A stretch of DNA of 64,000 nt from Bacillota bacterium (GTDB lineage Bacteria > Bacillota > Clostridia > Lachnospirales > Lachnospiraceae), in contig JAEWAK010000032.1 of NCBI GenBank assembly GCA_023391695.1, positions 13,827-77,826 on the forward strand. Reading direction: 5' to 3'. A program made the position numbers and the translations under genes. Below the pieces are notes generated by a model. It ran no database searches. It was given only the letters and a program-made list of their open reading frames with translations, and had not been told where the DNA came from. Below are positions 38,202 to 47,799 of the stretch, piece after piece (the first letter of the stretch is position 1; every line of letters begins with the position of its first letter).

Positions 38202-38929
38202 AAATACGTGCAAAATGGCAAATGGAATCAGTATTATGTTTTTGTTCATCCATGAACCTTGAATTAAGCACATTCAACGCTTTCCCGACCACCTACCTGA
38301 CACACTTGTAGTCATTTTGACCACCTAATCCTGAACCGTACACCGTCGGCACTGCCGTCGGTTTTGGTTCGGCAGTGGTCGCTTACGACCACATACCTTT
38401 ATCCTGCACCAAAATCATACTTAACTTTTATCATTAAAGGGGAATATTATTGCCCGTTTAGGCATTGCATAAATCGCCTCAAATTTGCCCTCAAATACCT
38501 GTTAGGGTACTTATGGTAGAAAATCGAAAACAGGGGCGACATGTTGCGACACAGGGGCAAGATATTTCGGAGCGGATTCTTTGCAATAAGCTGAGGTGGC
38601 AGTAAGCATGAAAAGCTCAAACCAATTACCACAGATTACGATCCGCTTTTCATGGTTCGAACCACCCTCAGCTCATGGTGAACCCCTTCTTGCCAGGACT
38701 TTTTATCTGTGGTAAAATGGGACGCAACCGGGGGTTTAAGGGGGAAAATAATTTCTCTTAAAAACCACGAAAAACGAATCAACAACAGAGAAAAAGGTGT
38801 GATTAATCCTTTTTTCTCTGTTGTTATTTTTTTTATTCGTGTCACTTTCATTACTCTTTTTGTTTTTATAATTATGATCCTCCTTACCAAATTTTCTTAA
38901 CCATCTTTTCAAAGTTTGACTTGAATTAT
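38202..38929. other. Non-coding interval with terminator-like repeat and decayed element DNA
   Basis: About 730 bases between the immunity gene and the IS110 element. At 38283-38330 it holds a sequence ending TGACCACCTA that recurs at 45,680-45,720. At 38781-38825 a 17-bp hairpin with one bulge is followed by T8 and bordered by ACGAAT/ATTCGT, giving a very long fold. No convincing gene; frames of 61-84 codons lack ribosome binding sites. Confidence 0.5.
38781..38835. terminator. Long bidirectional-type terminator hairpin
   Basis: AACAACAGAGAAAAAGG (38781-38797) pairs with CCTTTTTTCTCTGTTGTT (38808-38825) across a 10-base loop, then T8. Confidence 0.7.
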
Positions 38930-40440
38930 AGCTGAACCAGAGTTAACATCACACACATTACTCATGGTTCGTGAGCCAAAATTCACACGTAAACTATCAC
39001 ATTTGGATTAGATAGGTTGCCGTCCCCTTGCGAGGATTAAGTGAATGACATCAAGTATGTCACCGACTTAATCTAACGCTCTTAAATTGAGGTTGCCGGT
39101 ATGAGAGATGGAGACAAAACATACGGAGGAGATCAAAATATACAAAAAAAGAAACACCTGTTTTATCGGAATTGATATGCACAAAGATATGCATTGTGCA
39201 GTCATCATTGACTGCTGGATGAACAAAATGGGAGAAATCAGCTTTGAAAACAGACCATCAAAGTTCCCCATATTTGTTGAAAATGTCAGAAGAATATGCA
39301 GCACAAAGGAAATAGTTTTTGGACTTGAGGATACAAGAGGCTTCGGAAGAAATCTATCTGCTTACCTTGTAGGTAGAAAATTTGATGTAAAGCATGTAAA
39401 TCCGGCTTATACAAGTGCAGTAAGACTTTCCAACCCAATCATTCACAAGGATGATTCCTATGATGCATACTGTGTTGCCAGAGTTTTAAGAGATATGGTA
39501 GATAATCTGCCAAATGCAAAGCATGAGGACATTTACTGGACCATACGTCAATTGGTAAAAAGGCGTGATCTGCTAGTAAAAAATAACGTCATGAATAAAA
39601 ACACCCTTCATAACCAACTCATGTATTCATACCCAAGCTACAGGAAATTCTTTTCAGAAATTGACGGAAAAAGTGCTTTGTACTTCTGGGAAAACTACCC
39701 GTCACCCATGCACATAAAAACTACCACTTCTTAAAAGGTTTATGAGGCTCTAAAAGCGATTAATCAAAGCCTGAAAATGGAGAGAATACTCCAAATCCAT
39801 GCTCTTATTGAAGCTGACGGCGACACAAAGAAAGAGTTTCAATAGGAGAGAGATTTCATCGTTAAAAGTCTTGTAAAGAGTATTAAGAATAACATTGAGC
39901 AAATGAAGGAGATCGGTGATGAACTTGAAAAGATTATCCCGCTCACAGGCTATAAACTACGAACGATGCCCGGGATAGACCTTACAACCGAAGCACAGAT
40001 CATATCTGAAATAGGAGATATTAATCGCTTTCCTGACTCAGATAAGCTTGCTCAGTTTATGGGTCTGGCTCCTGTAAAATTTAGTTCCGCTGGCAAAGGT
40101 AAGGATGAGCGTTGCAGAAATGGCAATAGAGCATTAAATGCAATATTCCATTACCTTGCAATTCAGATGGTGGCTGTATCAAAGAATGGAACCCCAAGGC
40201 ATCCTGTGTTCAGACAGTATTTTGAGCAAAGGTTTTAGAAGGCAAGAATAAACCACAGGCACTTGTCTGTGTAGCGAGAAGACTTGTAAGAATTATTTAC
40301 GGCATGATGAAAACCAAAACCGCCTACAAGCCTTATGAAAAAACAGAAACACAACGCTAGTTTTTGAATTCAAAAACACAGCTATTGTTAAGTATTAACT
40401 TTTGTTAGTGGTGAAATAAGTCTAGGGGTATTATAAAAGT
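38930..40440 (+). mobile_element. Degraded IS110-family insertion sequence
   Basis: The element comprises a transposase relic (39108-40360) plus a 5' non-coding stretch of about 180 bases (about 38930-39107), where IS110-family elements encode their bridge RNA. The exact ends are not visible because IS110 lacks long terminal inverted repeats. It sits directly before the orphan toxin tip, where RHS core DNA would be expected. Confidence 0.6.
39108..40360 (+). pseudogene. IS110-family (DEDD) transposase, inactivated
   Basis: The N-terminal part GIDMHKDMHCAVIIDCW and DSYDAYCVARVL is the DEDD RuvC-like domain; the C-terminal part LRTMPGIDLTTEAQIISEIG, FMGLAPVKFSSAGKG and NRALNAIFHYLAIQM is the transposase_20 domain carrying the catalytic Ser region. 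The frame is broken by a stop at 39732-39734, a TAG at about 39843 and a frameshift near 40228; the tail (CVARRLVRIIYGMMKTKTAY) is read in another frame to 40360. It cannot move itself. Confidence 0.9.
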
Positions 40441-40449
40441 TATAGTCCT

Positions 40450-41110
40450 TGTAGTGAGGGGACGGGGAAAGTTGATGAAACATATGTTACCAAAAATCAG
40501 TTACAGCAAATCTATACGAATACTACTGTTACAGATGATATGATAACTGATCTAAATAGAGTTTTGGCGAAATATGGTATAACAGATGTCGAAAACATCC
40601 AACATTTCTTAGCTCAAACTTGTATTAAGACAAGATTTTGGTAGAGCTGTGACAGAAGACGGTTCTGATAGCTACTTAAATGGTAAAAAATATGGGAAAA
40701 AATATAGTGGTGTTGGTTACATTCACATGACTTGGGATTATGGTTACCAAGCATTTGCAACTTATATGATTTTAGAAGCACATCAAGACTTAAAAAGTAC
40801 TGCTTCATAAAAAAATCCGAAAAATAACAATGCAACTACAATACTAAACACATATAACACGGTTGTTCAGGAAGCTACTAATAAAGGATATAATATTAGT
40901 AAATACACTGACATTGTGGATATTGGGAGAGATTACGTAGCTAATAATTATGCATGGGAGACAGCAGGTTATTTTTGGAGTACAAATGGTTTAACAAGTG
41001 CCAATAGTAGTACTCCTGTTGATGATGTGACAACTGTTGTAAACAAATGGACTGCTTCCTATAAGGCACGTAGAGACGCATATAATATCGTTATTCAGTA
41101 TATAAAATGA
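40450..41110 (+). pseudogene. Orphan GH19-like toxin tip, inactivated
   Basis: Reads EGTGKVDETYVTKNQLQQIY, then LNRVLAKYGITDVENIQHFL, which aligns with the tip of the big RHS protein starting at its own GTG junction. Then AQTCIKTRF, where Lys replaces the expected catalytic Glu. A one-base insertion near 40640 gives a stop; the next frame reads RAVTEDGSDSYLNG and YSGVGYIHMTWDYGYQAF, then a TAA at about 40807. The end (YAWETAGYFWSTNG) is open to the TGA at 41108-41110. So the toxin carries three separate lesions. No RHS core remains upstream; IS110 DNA borders it. Confidence 0.75.
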
Positions 41111-41124
41111 TTGGAGGGAAGTAC

Positions 41125-41937
41125 ATGAAGAGATTTGTAGTTTTTATAGTGATTATTATGAATCTAATGTTAATATCTTGTGGTTCAAATGACGTAGCTA
41201 AAAAAAATGCTGAAGCTACTGTAATGAGCAGTGAAAATCTAAAAGAAGAACCTATCAAAGTCAAAGTCGAGGAAGTTGAGGGCGATGATGAAAACAATAC
41301 TATTGAAATTGCTGAAGATTTTTCGAGTGACTTATATTTTCAGAATAAGGTATATAGTATTGCACCGAGTGAACTATTAAATAGGGATTTGGATAGGCCA
41401 GAAGATAATTCTGAATGGATTAAATCGCTTATTTTCAAGTATCCACAATTATATAATATGGAGGATGGCGAAAAACAAAAAAGGATTAATGATATAATAT
41501 ACAAGAAAATGATAACACGTCATAATGTACTAGAGAACAGAGATTATATTGAATATTTCACCGATTATAAAATAATGTATTCAGATGATGAATTCTTTAG
41601 TGTTTTGTTTACAGGAGAAGTAAGTGATTATCGAACATCAAATAGATTTGCTTTTGGAATGACAATTGACATTGAAGATGGAGAGGAGATATCCTTAGAA
41701 AAATTGTTTGAAGTTGATGATTCTTTTGTTGAAAACTACCTATTCAGCAAGTTTGATGTAGTCGAGAATAATTTTGAAGATGTTCTAGCGAATGTCCCTT
41801 ATGTTGAACAGTTTGTTGAGACTTATTCGAGCAATTCCCATATCAATGACTTTTACGTTAAAAAGGATGGTTTAGGTATTATTATTCCAACTTATAATAA
41901 TATGGGTTATATACTTATTGAGGGAAGGCTTAAATAA
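41125..41937 (+). CDS. Second DUF3298/RsiV-like lipoprotein, orphan immunity
   Basis: 270-residue lipoprotein, start ATG 41125 with GGAGGG 6 bases upstream. Signal MKRFVVFIVIIMNLMLISC with the lipobox Cys at residue 19. After a Glu/Asp-rich linker the mature domain has KQKRINDIIYKKM, EFFSVLFTGEVS, FGMTIDIEDGEEISLEKLFE and a final DFYVKKDGLGIIIPTYNN, the DUF3298 arrangement also seen in the lipoprotein at 37470. Its toxin partner immediately upstream is dead, yet this gene is fully open. It may still protect against toxins of sister cells. Confidence 0.78.
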   Translation: MKRFVVFIVIIMNLMLISCGSNDVAKKNAEATVMSSENLKEEPIKVKVEEVEGDDENNTIEIAEDFSSDLYFQNKVYSIAPSELLNRDLDRPEDNSEWIKSLIFKYPQLYNMEDGEKQKRINDIIYKKMITRHNVLENRDYIEYFTDYKIMYSDDEFFSVLFTGEVSDYRTSNRFAFGMTIDIEDGEEISLEKLFEVDDSFVENYLFSKFDVVENNFEDVLANVPYVEQFVETYSSNSHINDFYVKKDGLGIIIPTYNNMGYILIEGRLK

Positions 41938-42190
41938 TGATAGCAATGCTTTAAAGCTATCTTAGCAGCACTTGAAAAACAGCTAAGAATGTGAGTTTTG
42001 CAGCAAAAAGGCAACCTCCGGTTTGCAACGGAAGCAACGGTGCCACAACCGTCTGACGGATTATACATGCTGATACTGATTAGCTAAAAGTTAATAAACA
42101 ATTGGGTTACAGGCAGGATGATTTTTATATTGAAATTGTCCTGCCCGCTTACTTACAAGATGAAAGCTTATATTTCCAGAGGTCATCTGA
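41938..42190 (+). other. YD-repeat remnant and dispersed repeat copy 1
   Basis: At 42005-42050 a short stretch reads KGNLRFATEATVPQ, matching the YD repeat GNLRFETDANG of the large RHS gene. At 42088-42160 lies a sequence of about 70 bases (GTTACAGGCAGGATGA, then GTCCTGCC making a hairpin) that recurs at 55568-55640. No gene. Confidence 0.6.
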
Positions 42191-42199
42191 CTAGGACGG

Positions 42200-43053
42200 T
42201 AAACTTATTACTACCAGTACAACGGCCTTAATAACCGGAGAAGGTACTATAGTGCAACCTATTACTATGATGCCTTCGGTAATATCCTGAGAGTACCGGG
42301 GATGTTAACAACAATATTCGCTATGCCGGCTACCAGTATGATGAAGAAACCGGTCTGTATTACCTGAATGCCAGAATGTATGATCCGGTGACAGCAAGAT
42401 TCTTACAGGAAGATACGTATACCGGGGAACCGGAGGACCCGTTAAGCCTGAATCTATATACCTACTGTGCGAATAATCCGATTGTTTATTATGATCCGAC
42501 GGGGCATTTCTGGACGAAAGCTTATGTCGGCAGCTCGTTAGAAGATGTCTATCCTATATGCAGGGCACGAAAAAATATTATTATAAAGCTGCATATAAGG
42601 ATACCAGACCGGGCAGGGTAAGAGAAGCCGGGCAGGACTTTACAGAAGATTTCTATACGGCTTCAATTGCAGTAGGGATTTATTATCAGCAAACCAGTGC
42701 AGCAAACAGTAAGAAACACAATACATATGAGGCGAAAGAGCTTGATGTCATGTATGGGCGTCAGCAGATGTTAATTAAGGGTTCGGGGAAGTTGCCAGAA
42801 ACAATGACTACAACCAGTGCTCAAATGGGAAAAAAATAAATATGATTATCCTGATATGAAAAGCTATCAAGACTATAGCAATAGGGCACAGGATGTTTTT
42901 AAGAATGCAGAAACAGTTATTCCCGATTATGTAAATAATGAAATATATTATATACAGGGGGATGATTTGTTGAGAGTAAGTGATACGGTAGAATTTATAA
43001 GCTTATATCATAGCCAGAGAGTTACTGATGCTATAAATGCATTAAAACAATAA
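42200..43053 (+). pseudogene. Orphan RHS core plus unknown toxin tip, frameshifted
   Basis: Decayed end of a second RHS gene. The core is clear at 42376-42510 (MYDPVTARFLQEDTYTGEPE to YYDPTGH), with frameshifts before it. The tip region then changes frame near 42556 and 42837; pieces read GREAGQ-like and YGRQQMLIKGSGKLPETM, then KYDYPDMKSYQDYSNRAQDVF and YYIQGDDLLRVSDTVEFISL to the stop at 43053. The second shift is at a run of seven A residues just before a TAA; removing one A joins the frames. The toxin activity is not recognisable. Confidence 0.75.
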
Positions 43054-43066
43054 CAGGAGGGACAAG

Positions 43067-43654
43067 ATGTCAGCAGTATTTGAAGTCCATTTAATGTATA
43101 AACGTAATATATCATTTTTGGAAGTGATGGATGTTTTAAAGAAGAATGCCATCTCTTGTTCAATAGAAAGTATAGAATGTATGGATAGCTGGGAGTATGA
43201 TAATCATCAAACACTAAATAATCAGTCTATTAATGATATAGACATTTTAATTCAGAATCAATATAAAATCTTCTTAATTGAAGGAGTGATCAATTCAATG
43301 TATAGATTTGGAATTAATTTTTCAAAGGGAGAAGGAAATCAATATTGCCTTGATTTTTGGATAACAACTAAAGGACTAGAACAATTAGATAGTAATTATA
43401 TAACAGATGAAAATATCGAATTATATGAAAAACTTAAATACCAATTAATTACATACGGGAACAGAGAATTGCTTGTTTTATGTGGTATCGGTTCCGAAAT
43501 CACAATGCCAGAATCATCGCAAGTAGAAGATATTGTTGCAAAGAGTAAAAATATATGCATGTGGATATTACCAAGTGAAAAATTTGATGCAACATTAGAC
43601 CGATTTAACAAAGAAACAGATAATGGTTTCTTTGTTTACTCGCTTAAAGCGTAG
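43067..43654 (+). CDS. Immunity-type protein paired with the decayed RHS tip
   Basis: 195-residue cytosolic protein without signal peptide, start ATG 43067 after CAGGAGGGACAAG, 13 bases after the toxin stop. That is the usual arrangement of toxin and immunity genes. No named immunity family is recognisable; it is acidic and AT-rich, and ends MWILPSEKFDATLDRFNKET. The absence of a signal suggests its toxin acted in the cytosol, unlike the lipoprotein-paired cassettes. Confidence 0.65.
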   Translation: MSAVFEVHLMYKRNISFLEVMDVLKKNAISCSIESIECMDSWEYDNHQTLNNQSINDIDILIQNQYKIFLIEGVINSMYRFGINFSKGEGNQYCLDFWITTKGLEQLDSNYITDENIELYEKLKYQLITYGNRELLVLCGIGSEITMPESSQVEDIVAKSKNICMWILPSEKFDATLDRFNKETDNGFFVYSLKA

Positions 43655-43809
43655 GATCAACTAATATACAGAAAAGTCAAATACAGTAATAATTATATGG
43701 AGTTCACTACGAAACTCCAGTATTTGGAAAAATGATTTCGCAGTAGTTCCATAATTTGCTTTAAAGTGCCAAAATAAATTTCAATGCTCTAATTCTATCA
43801 AGAAATATA

Positions 43810-45062
43810 TACAATGGGGAAGGCTACCGTACCGGGAAAGAAGTGAACGGGGAACTGACCAATTATCTGTATGAAGTGGACAAGGTAATTCTTGAAGTAG
43901 ATGAAGCCGGATACCAGGTGGCAAGGAATGTATACGGTACGAATCTTCTGTTAAGAACGGTGAATAGTGAGACTTATTACTATCTGTACAACGGACATGC
44001 CGATGTAACTGCCTTACTAACCGGGGACGGTGCCATAGCGGCAACCTATTACTATGATGCTTTCGGTAATATTCTGGAGAGTACCGGGGAGGTTAACAAC
44101 AATATCCGCTATGCCGGTTATCAGTATGACGAAGAAACCGGTCTGTATTACCTGAATGCAAGAATGTATGACCCAATGATTGCAAGGTTCTTATAGGAGG
44201 ACACTTATACAGGAGATACGAAGGATCCACTTAGTTTGAACATATATACGTATTGTATAAACAATCCGATAAGATACTGGGATCCAACCGGGCATTATGC
44301 AATTTATTTTGATGATACAGAATTGACATCGGGTAATCTTGTTTCAAGATATAAACGGAAGAAAGATAAAGAGTATATTATGTCTGTTATAAAGGAACTC
44401 AAAGAAAAAGAAAAATCATCAAATGCTAAGGGGACGGGTGAAGTTGAACAATTCATTAAAAACAATGGTATAGGAGTTTTAAATATTGAAAATAGAAAGA
44501 AGCAGGTAGATTTTCTGAATTCGATACTTTATGGTGCTGTTTCAGAATATTTCGTACTGGAATACCTTGGCAAGTGACAATGGCTCAAGCAGCGCAAGAG
44601 ACTGGATGGGGTGACGCAGAAATCATTGATATTTATGATGGAAGTGCCAGTAATAATCTCTATGGTATTGAGTATTCGGGTTCTATTGCAAATTCAAGTG
44701 AATATGTTCGTACGTGGACAACCGAATACATAGACCCCAATCAGTATAGATTACTGGAGGAATGAACAAGCTAAATGGGCTTTAAAAGGGGAGAAACTTA
44801 TATCAACTGGCAAGACAAATAGTAAAGGTGAAATACAAAAAAAGTAATATAACCATTTAGGGCATATTCATCAAAAGATGAAAGTATAATTGGTCACTCT
44901 CAAACGTTGGCAAACGGTAGGTATGATTATGCAATACAATTTAAAGATGACCCATACCAATTTATTAATGCAATTGCAGATACATATGCAACGGATAATA
45001 GTTATGCATCAAGTATTAGTTCAATAATGACAAACATGGGATGGCAAATAAGTATGAAAGGC
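43810..45062 (+). pseudogene. Orphan RHS core with GH73-like (glucosaminidase) tip, frameshifted
   Basis: From 43810 the DNA is nearly identical to 36168-36788 of the large RHS gene, through the core and the linker to AKGTG, but a CAG-to-TAG change in the core (RFL-stop-EDTY) interrupts it near 44193. After AKGTG the tip differs: EVEQFIKNNGIGVLNIENRK, then in another frame MAQAAQETGWGDAEI and ASNNLYGIEYSG, then DYWRNEQAKWALKGEK, then SSKDESIIGHSQTLANGRYD and YATDNSYASSISSIMTNMGW. These are the hallmarks of FlgJ/LytG-type GH73 glucosaminidases, with the catalytic Glu kept. At least three frameshifts make it inactive. Confidence 0.8.
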
Positions 45063-45071
45063 AGGAGATTT

Positions 45072-45608
45072 ATGCGAAAGTTGTTATTATTAATTTTACT
45101 GGTATTTCTTGTTGGGGGTTGTGAAAAGATTGAAACTATTCATAATTCGCAGGAATCAGCTATACAAGATGGAAAGGACTCCAGCGATAACCAAGAAGAC
45201 TTTGTAACTTCAGATGAAGAAAAGTTAAATACTAATATTGATGAAGTAGATACTACAGAAAAGGTAACAGATAGTGTTGCGGCAGAGAACTATTTAATTG
45301 AGAATGTAAAAGAACTTGATAAGTTAGAGAATTATATCTATCAAGAATCAGGCGGAGATGCTTTTATGGTAGTTGAAAGCGAGGACACTCTTCATGACCT
45401 TGACTATGAAGGTGAGGAGAATGAATACTTTATGGTATATGTCGGAGAGCAACATGAGGATTATAAAGTGAATTGGTTCTGGTTTTATGTAAATAAAGAT
45501 TTAGATGAAGTATTATGGTATGATTTGGTAGAGGGAGAAATATATTCATTATCTGAATGGAGGGCTAGTTCTATATATAAAGAGAAATTTGATAATATAA
45601 ATAAATAG
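45072..45608 (+). CDS. Lipoprotein, probable immunity to the GH73-like tip
   Basis: 178-residue lipoprotein, start ATG 45072 with AGGAG 4 bases upstream. Signal MRKLLLLILLVFLVGGC is a textbook lipobox. The mature protein is very acidic and ends with a small domain (ENEYFMVYVGEQHEDYKVNW, then FYVNKDLDEVLWYDL). The frame is open upstream into the toxin tail without a stop, a consequence of the toxin's frameshifts. No DUF3298 pattern is visible. It fits the rule that wall-hydrolase tips are followed by lipoproteins. Confidence 0.7.
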   Translation: MRKLLLLILLVFLVGGCEKIETIHNSQESAIQDGKDSSDNQEDFVTSDEEKLNTNIDEVDTTEKVTDSVAAENYLIENVKELDKLENYIYQESGGDAFMVVESEDTLHDLDYEGEENEYFMVYVGEQHEDYKVNWFWFYVNKDLDEVLWYDLVEGEIYSLSEWRASSIYKEKFDNINK

Positions 45609-45719
45609 CAGCAAAAATACTCCTTTGACTACCCAAATTATAAACAAGAATTGGTTATAAATGCGTATTTCATGCTATGCTGACCTACCTGATACATTAG
45701 CAGTAATACTGACCACCTA
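45609..45719. repeat. Short dispersed repeat, copy 2 (ends TGACCACCTA)
   Basis: Bases 45680-45719 resemble 38283-38330: ACCTACCTGA, then ACA, a variable part and TGACCACCTA. The toxin-tip sequence begins immediately after this copy, so it marks a junction where RHS core DNA was replaced. Possibly the end of an insertion sequence; which family is unclear. Confidence 0.5.
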
Positions 45720-46067
45720 GGGAAAGCAGATATTGGTAATAAACTTGACTACGTATTTGACAAAGCAACAGGAAATACATACAAAATACAGCGCTCTCAA
45801 TCTATGATGAATGAACTAAAAAGAATAGGTGTCCATGACACGCCTGTTAATCGTGCTTTGCTTCAAAGGCACTTAGACGATGTTGTAGGCAATTCAAAAA
45901 ATATTCTTGGAACAGAGTTAAGATTTTATACAGTTAATGGACAAACTTTCAAATATATTGCAACAGTCAGAGAAAGTTTCTTTATGGGGCCGGGTGGAGG
46001 AGTAAAGCTTGAGAGCGTATGGGACGGAAATTGGTTACTAAAGATTATAGTTAAAGGGGGAAATTAG
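45720..46067 (+). pseudogene. Orphan toxin tip (Ntox35/PT-type-like), lacking RHS core
   Basis: The open frame reads GKADIGNKLDYVFDKATGNT, then KIQRSQSMMNELKRIGVHD, and ends RESFFMGPGGGVKLESVWDG with a TAG at 46065. The pattern YVFDKATG ... RSQ ... NHL ... VRESLLMGPNG is one I associate with the polymorphic toxin type 35/Ntox35 group; that name needs checking. There is no start codon or core before it: upstream is the dispersed repeat. As an orphan tip it could only be expressed after recombination with an intact RHS core. Confidence 0.6.
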
Positions 46068-46565
46068 ATGTTTGATAAAAAGATATACGATTCATATCAA
46101 GAACTTAACAATAAGGCTGTTAAAAATAATTTTATAATTTACGGTGATATGAATAAGTATAACAACAAATTTGAAATGCTATCTTTACCTGAATATGGAT
46201 TTTCTTGTGGATTAATGTATTACGATCATGGCATTGCCCCACAAATATTATTATTAGATAATGTGCTAAGACTTTTAATCGGATTCGAGAAATGGATAAT
46301 ATGTTTAGATTATGTCAATAAAGTAGAAATATACAAGCAGAAATCCATATCACTTTTCTATGAATTTGTTGAAACAGAAAACTGTATTTTAGCTATTTGT
46401 GAATTGGATATATCTGCTTTTAATTCAGAATGTAGGCTAATATGGTCATCAGGATTTAGAGATATCATCGAAAATTATAAAGTAATTGATGGTAAAACAG
46501 TATCAATAACGTGCTCTAATGGAGATAAAAGCGAATTTGAACTAAAAAACGGAAAATCTTTGTAG
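46068..46565 (+). CDS. Immunity-type protein for the orphan tip
   Basis: 165-residue cytosolic protein whose ATG directly follows the toxin stop (TAG-ATG), so it depends on translation coupled to the toxin; AAAGGGGG lies just upstream inside the toxin frame. No signal peptide, which fits a toxin acting in the cytoplasm. The family is not recognised; it is beta-rich with many Ile, Tyr, Asn and Glu residues. Confidence 0.65.
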   Translation: MFDKKIYDSYQELNNKAVKNNFIIYGDMNKYNNKFEMLSLPEYGFSCGLMYYDHGIAPQILLLDNVLRLLIGFEKWIICLDYVNKVEIYKQKSISLFYEFVETENCILAICELDISAFNSECRLIWSSGFRDIIENYKVIDGKTVSITCSNGDKSEFELKNGKSL

Positions 46566-46776
46566 TATTACTAATTGAATGGAGAAAAAGTCTATTCAAC
46601 CCTATTGCACGAAATTTAACCCTTATACCTGCGTGCTATCAGCCTGCATTGTGGGCTGATGTGAGCTGTACCGGGTTTACCAGAAATGTTGCAGAAAGTT
46701 GAATTACCATATGCAGGATATAAGTCGATTAATGATTTATTGGATTAATTAAATAATTTTTGAAAGGAGTCATAGT

Positions 46777-47223
46777 ATGGCAATATGGCAGTTTGAATGT
46801 ATGATCATCCCAAAAGATCGAGACAGAAAGAATTATAAGAATAACGATCAATATATCTCTTGGATTGGTGCTAATACTCCAGACGATGCATTGATTTTTC
46901 TGTCAAATCACTTTCCGTTTAAGAAAAGCTGGTCTTATGACATAAAACAATATGGAAATAACGACAGTACTTGTATTGAATTATTTTTGGCGGGCGATAA
47001 TATCGAAGAAATAAGATGTAGATTGGATTTAAGAAATATATCAAAACAATTATTGACAAATATTTTAAAATTTATCGATATGATAAATGGGGAGTTTTAC
47101 TATAATGATAATTCTTATGAAGCAAATATGAAAAATATTGTAAAACTAATAAAGAATTCAGATGCGGCTAGATTTTGTAATAATCCTTTAGAATATTTAA
47201 AAAGCTTAGAGGGTGATAACTAA
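46777..47223 (+). CDS. Orphan immunity-type protein
   Basis: 148-residue cytosolic protein with start ATG after GAAAGGAG. Just upstream (46680-46746) a short frame reads EMLQKVELPYAGYKSINDLL and stops at TAA, which looks like the last ~22 residues of a lost toxin tip. So only the immunity gene of this cassette survived. No family recognised; MAIWQFECMIIPKDRD at the start could help identify homologues. Confidence 0.6.
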   Translation: MAIWQFECMIIPKDRDRKNYKNNDQYISWIGANTPDDALIFLSNHFPFKKSWSYDIKQYGNNDSTCIELFLAGDNIEEIRCRLDLRNISKQLLTNILKFIDMINGEFYYNDNSYEANMKNIVKLIKNSDAARFCNNPLEYLKSLEGDN

Positions 47224-47799
47224 CAAAATAAAGCTATAACCTAAAAGGCATAACAATTTCAATTAGAAGAAAATGGGCTAATTCTGATAATACAATAAAA
47301 TTTGTTGACTAAGGAAATAGAAACATACGATTAAAGTAAATTCAAAGGCACACCTTTATTGATATGTTAATAAGTATGATGTAATTCAATAAGGGGTGTA
47401 CGCTCCTAAGGTTACGGTTTATTATTGTGACTGGACAGAGATTGTGAAGGATATTTTTTTATGGAAGAATTCAAAAGACGATATGGATAGATAAGGGGAC
47501 AGGTGCATTGTCGGAAAGAACAATGTTCCTGTCCATTCTGTGATACAGATCGCCTGATTTTTACAAAATTAGATGCATTCTTTACAATTTAATTGATAAC
47601 ATAAAGAAACAAATGTAAGATATGGTAAAAACAAAATATATTATAGTGGACAGCTATATTAATATATACGATGCCGCTGGTTATTAGCACAAAGCATGAA
47701 AACATAGTTGGTTTTCTGGTGTCAAATGCTTGTTCTCGGTCTGCTTCGTCTTGTGTTAGAGAAAATTATTCACCATTAGAACGGTATTAGTAACGGAAA
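47224..47799. other. Non-coding interval inside the RHS island
   Basis: About 575 AT-rich bases without a supported gene. An imperfect hairpin at 47498-47535 (GGACAGG ... CCTGTCC with CATTGT/ACAATG) is the only structure. The last 30 bases run into RHS sequence. Confidence 0.45.

Noticed and set aside
38709..38900. 63-codon hydrophobic frame on the plus strand
   Set aside because: Its hydrophobic end is the T-rich arm of a terminator hairpin read as codons; no ribosome binding site.
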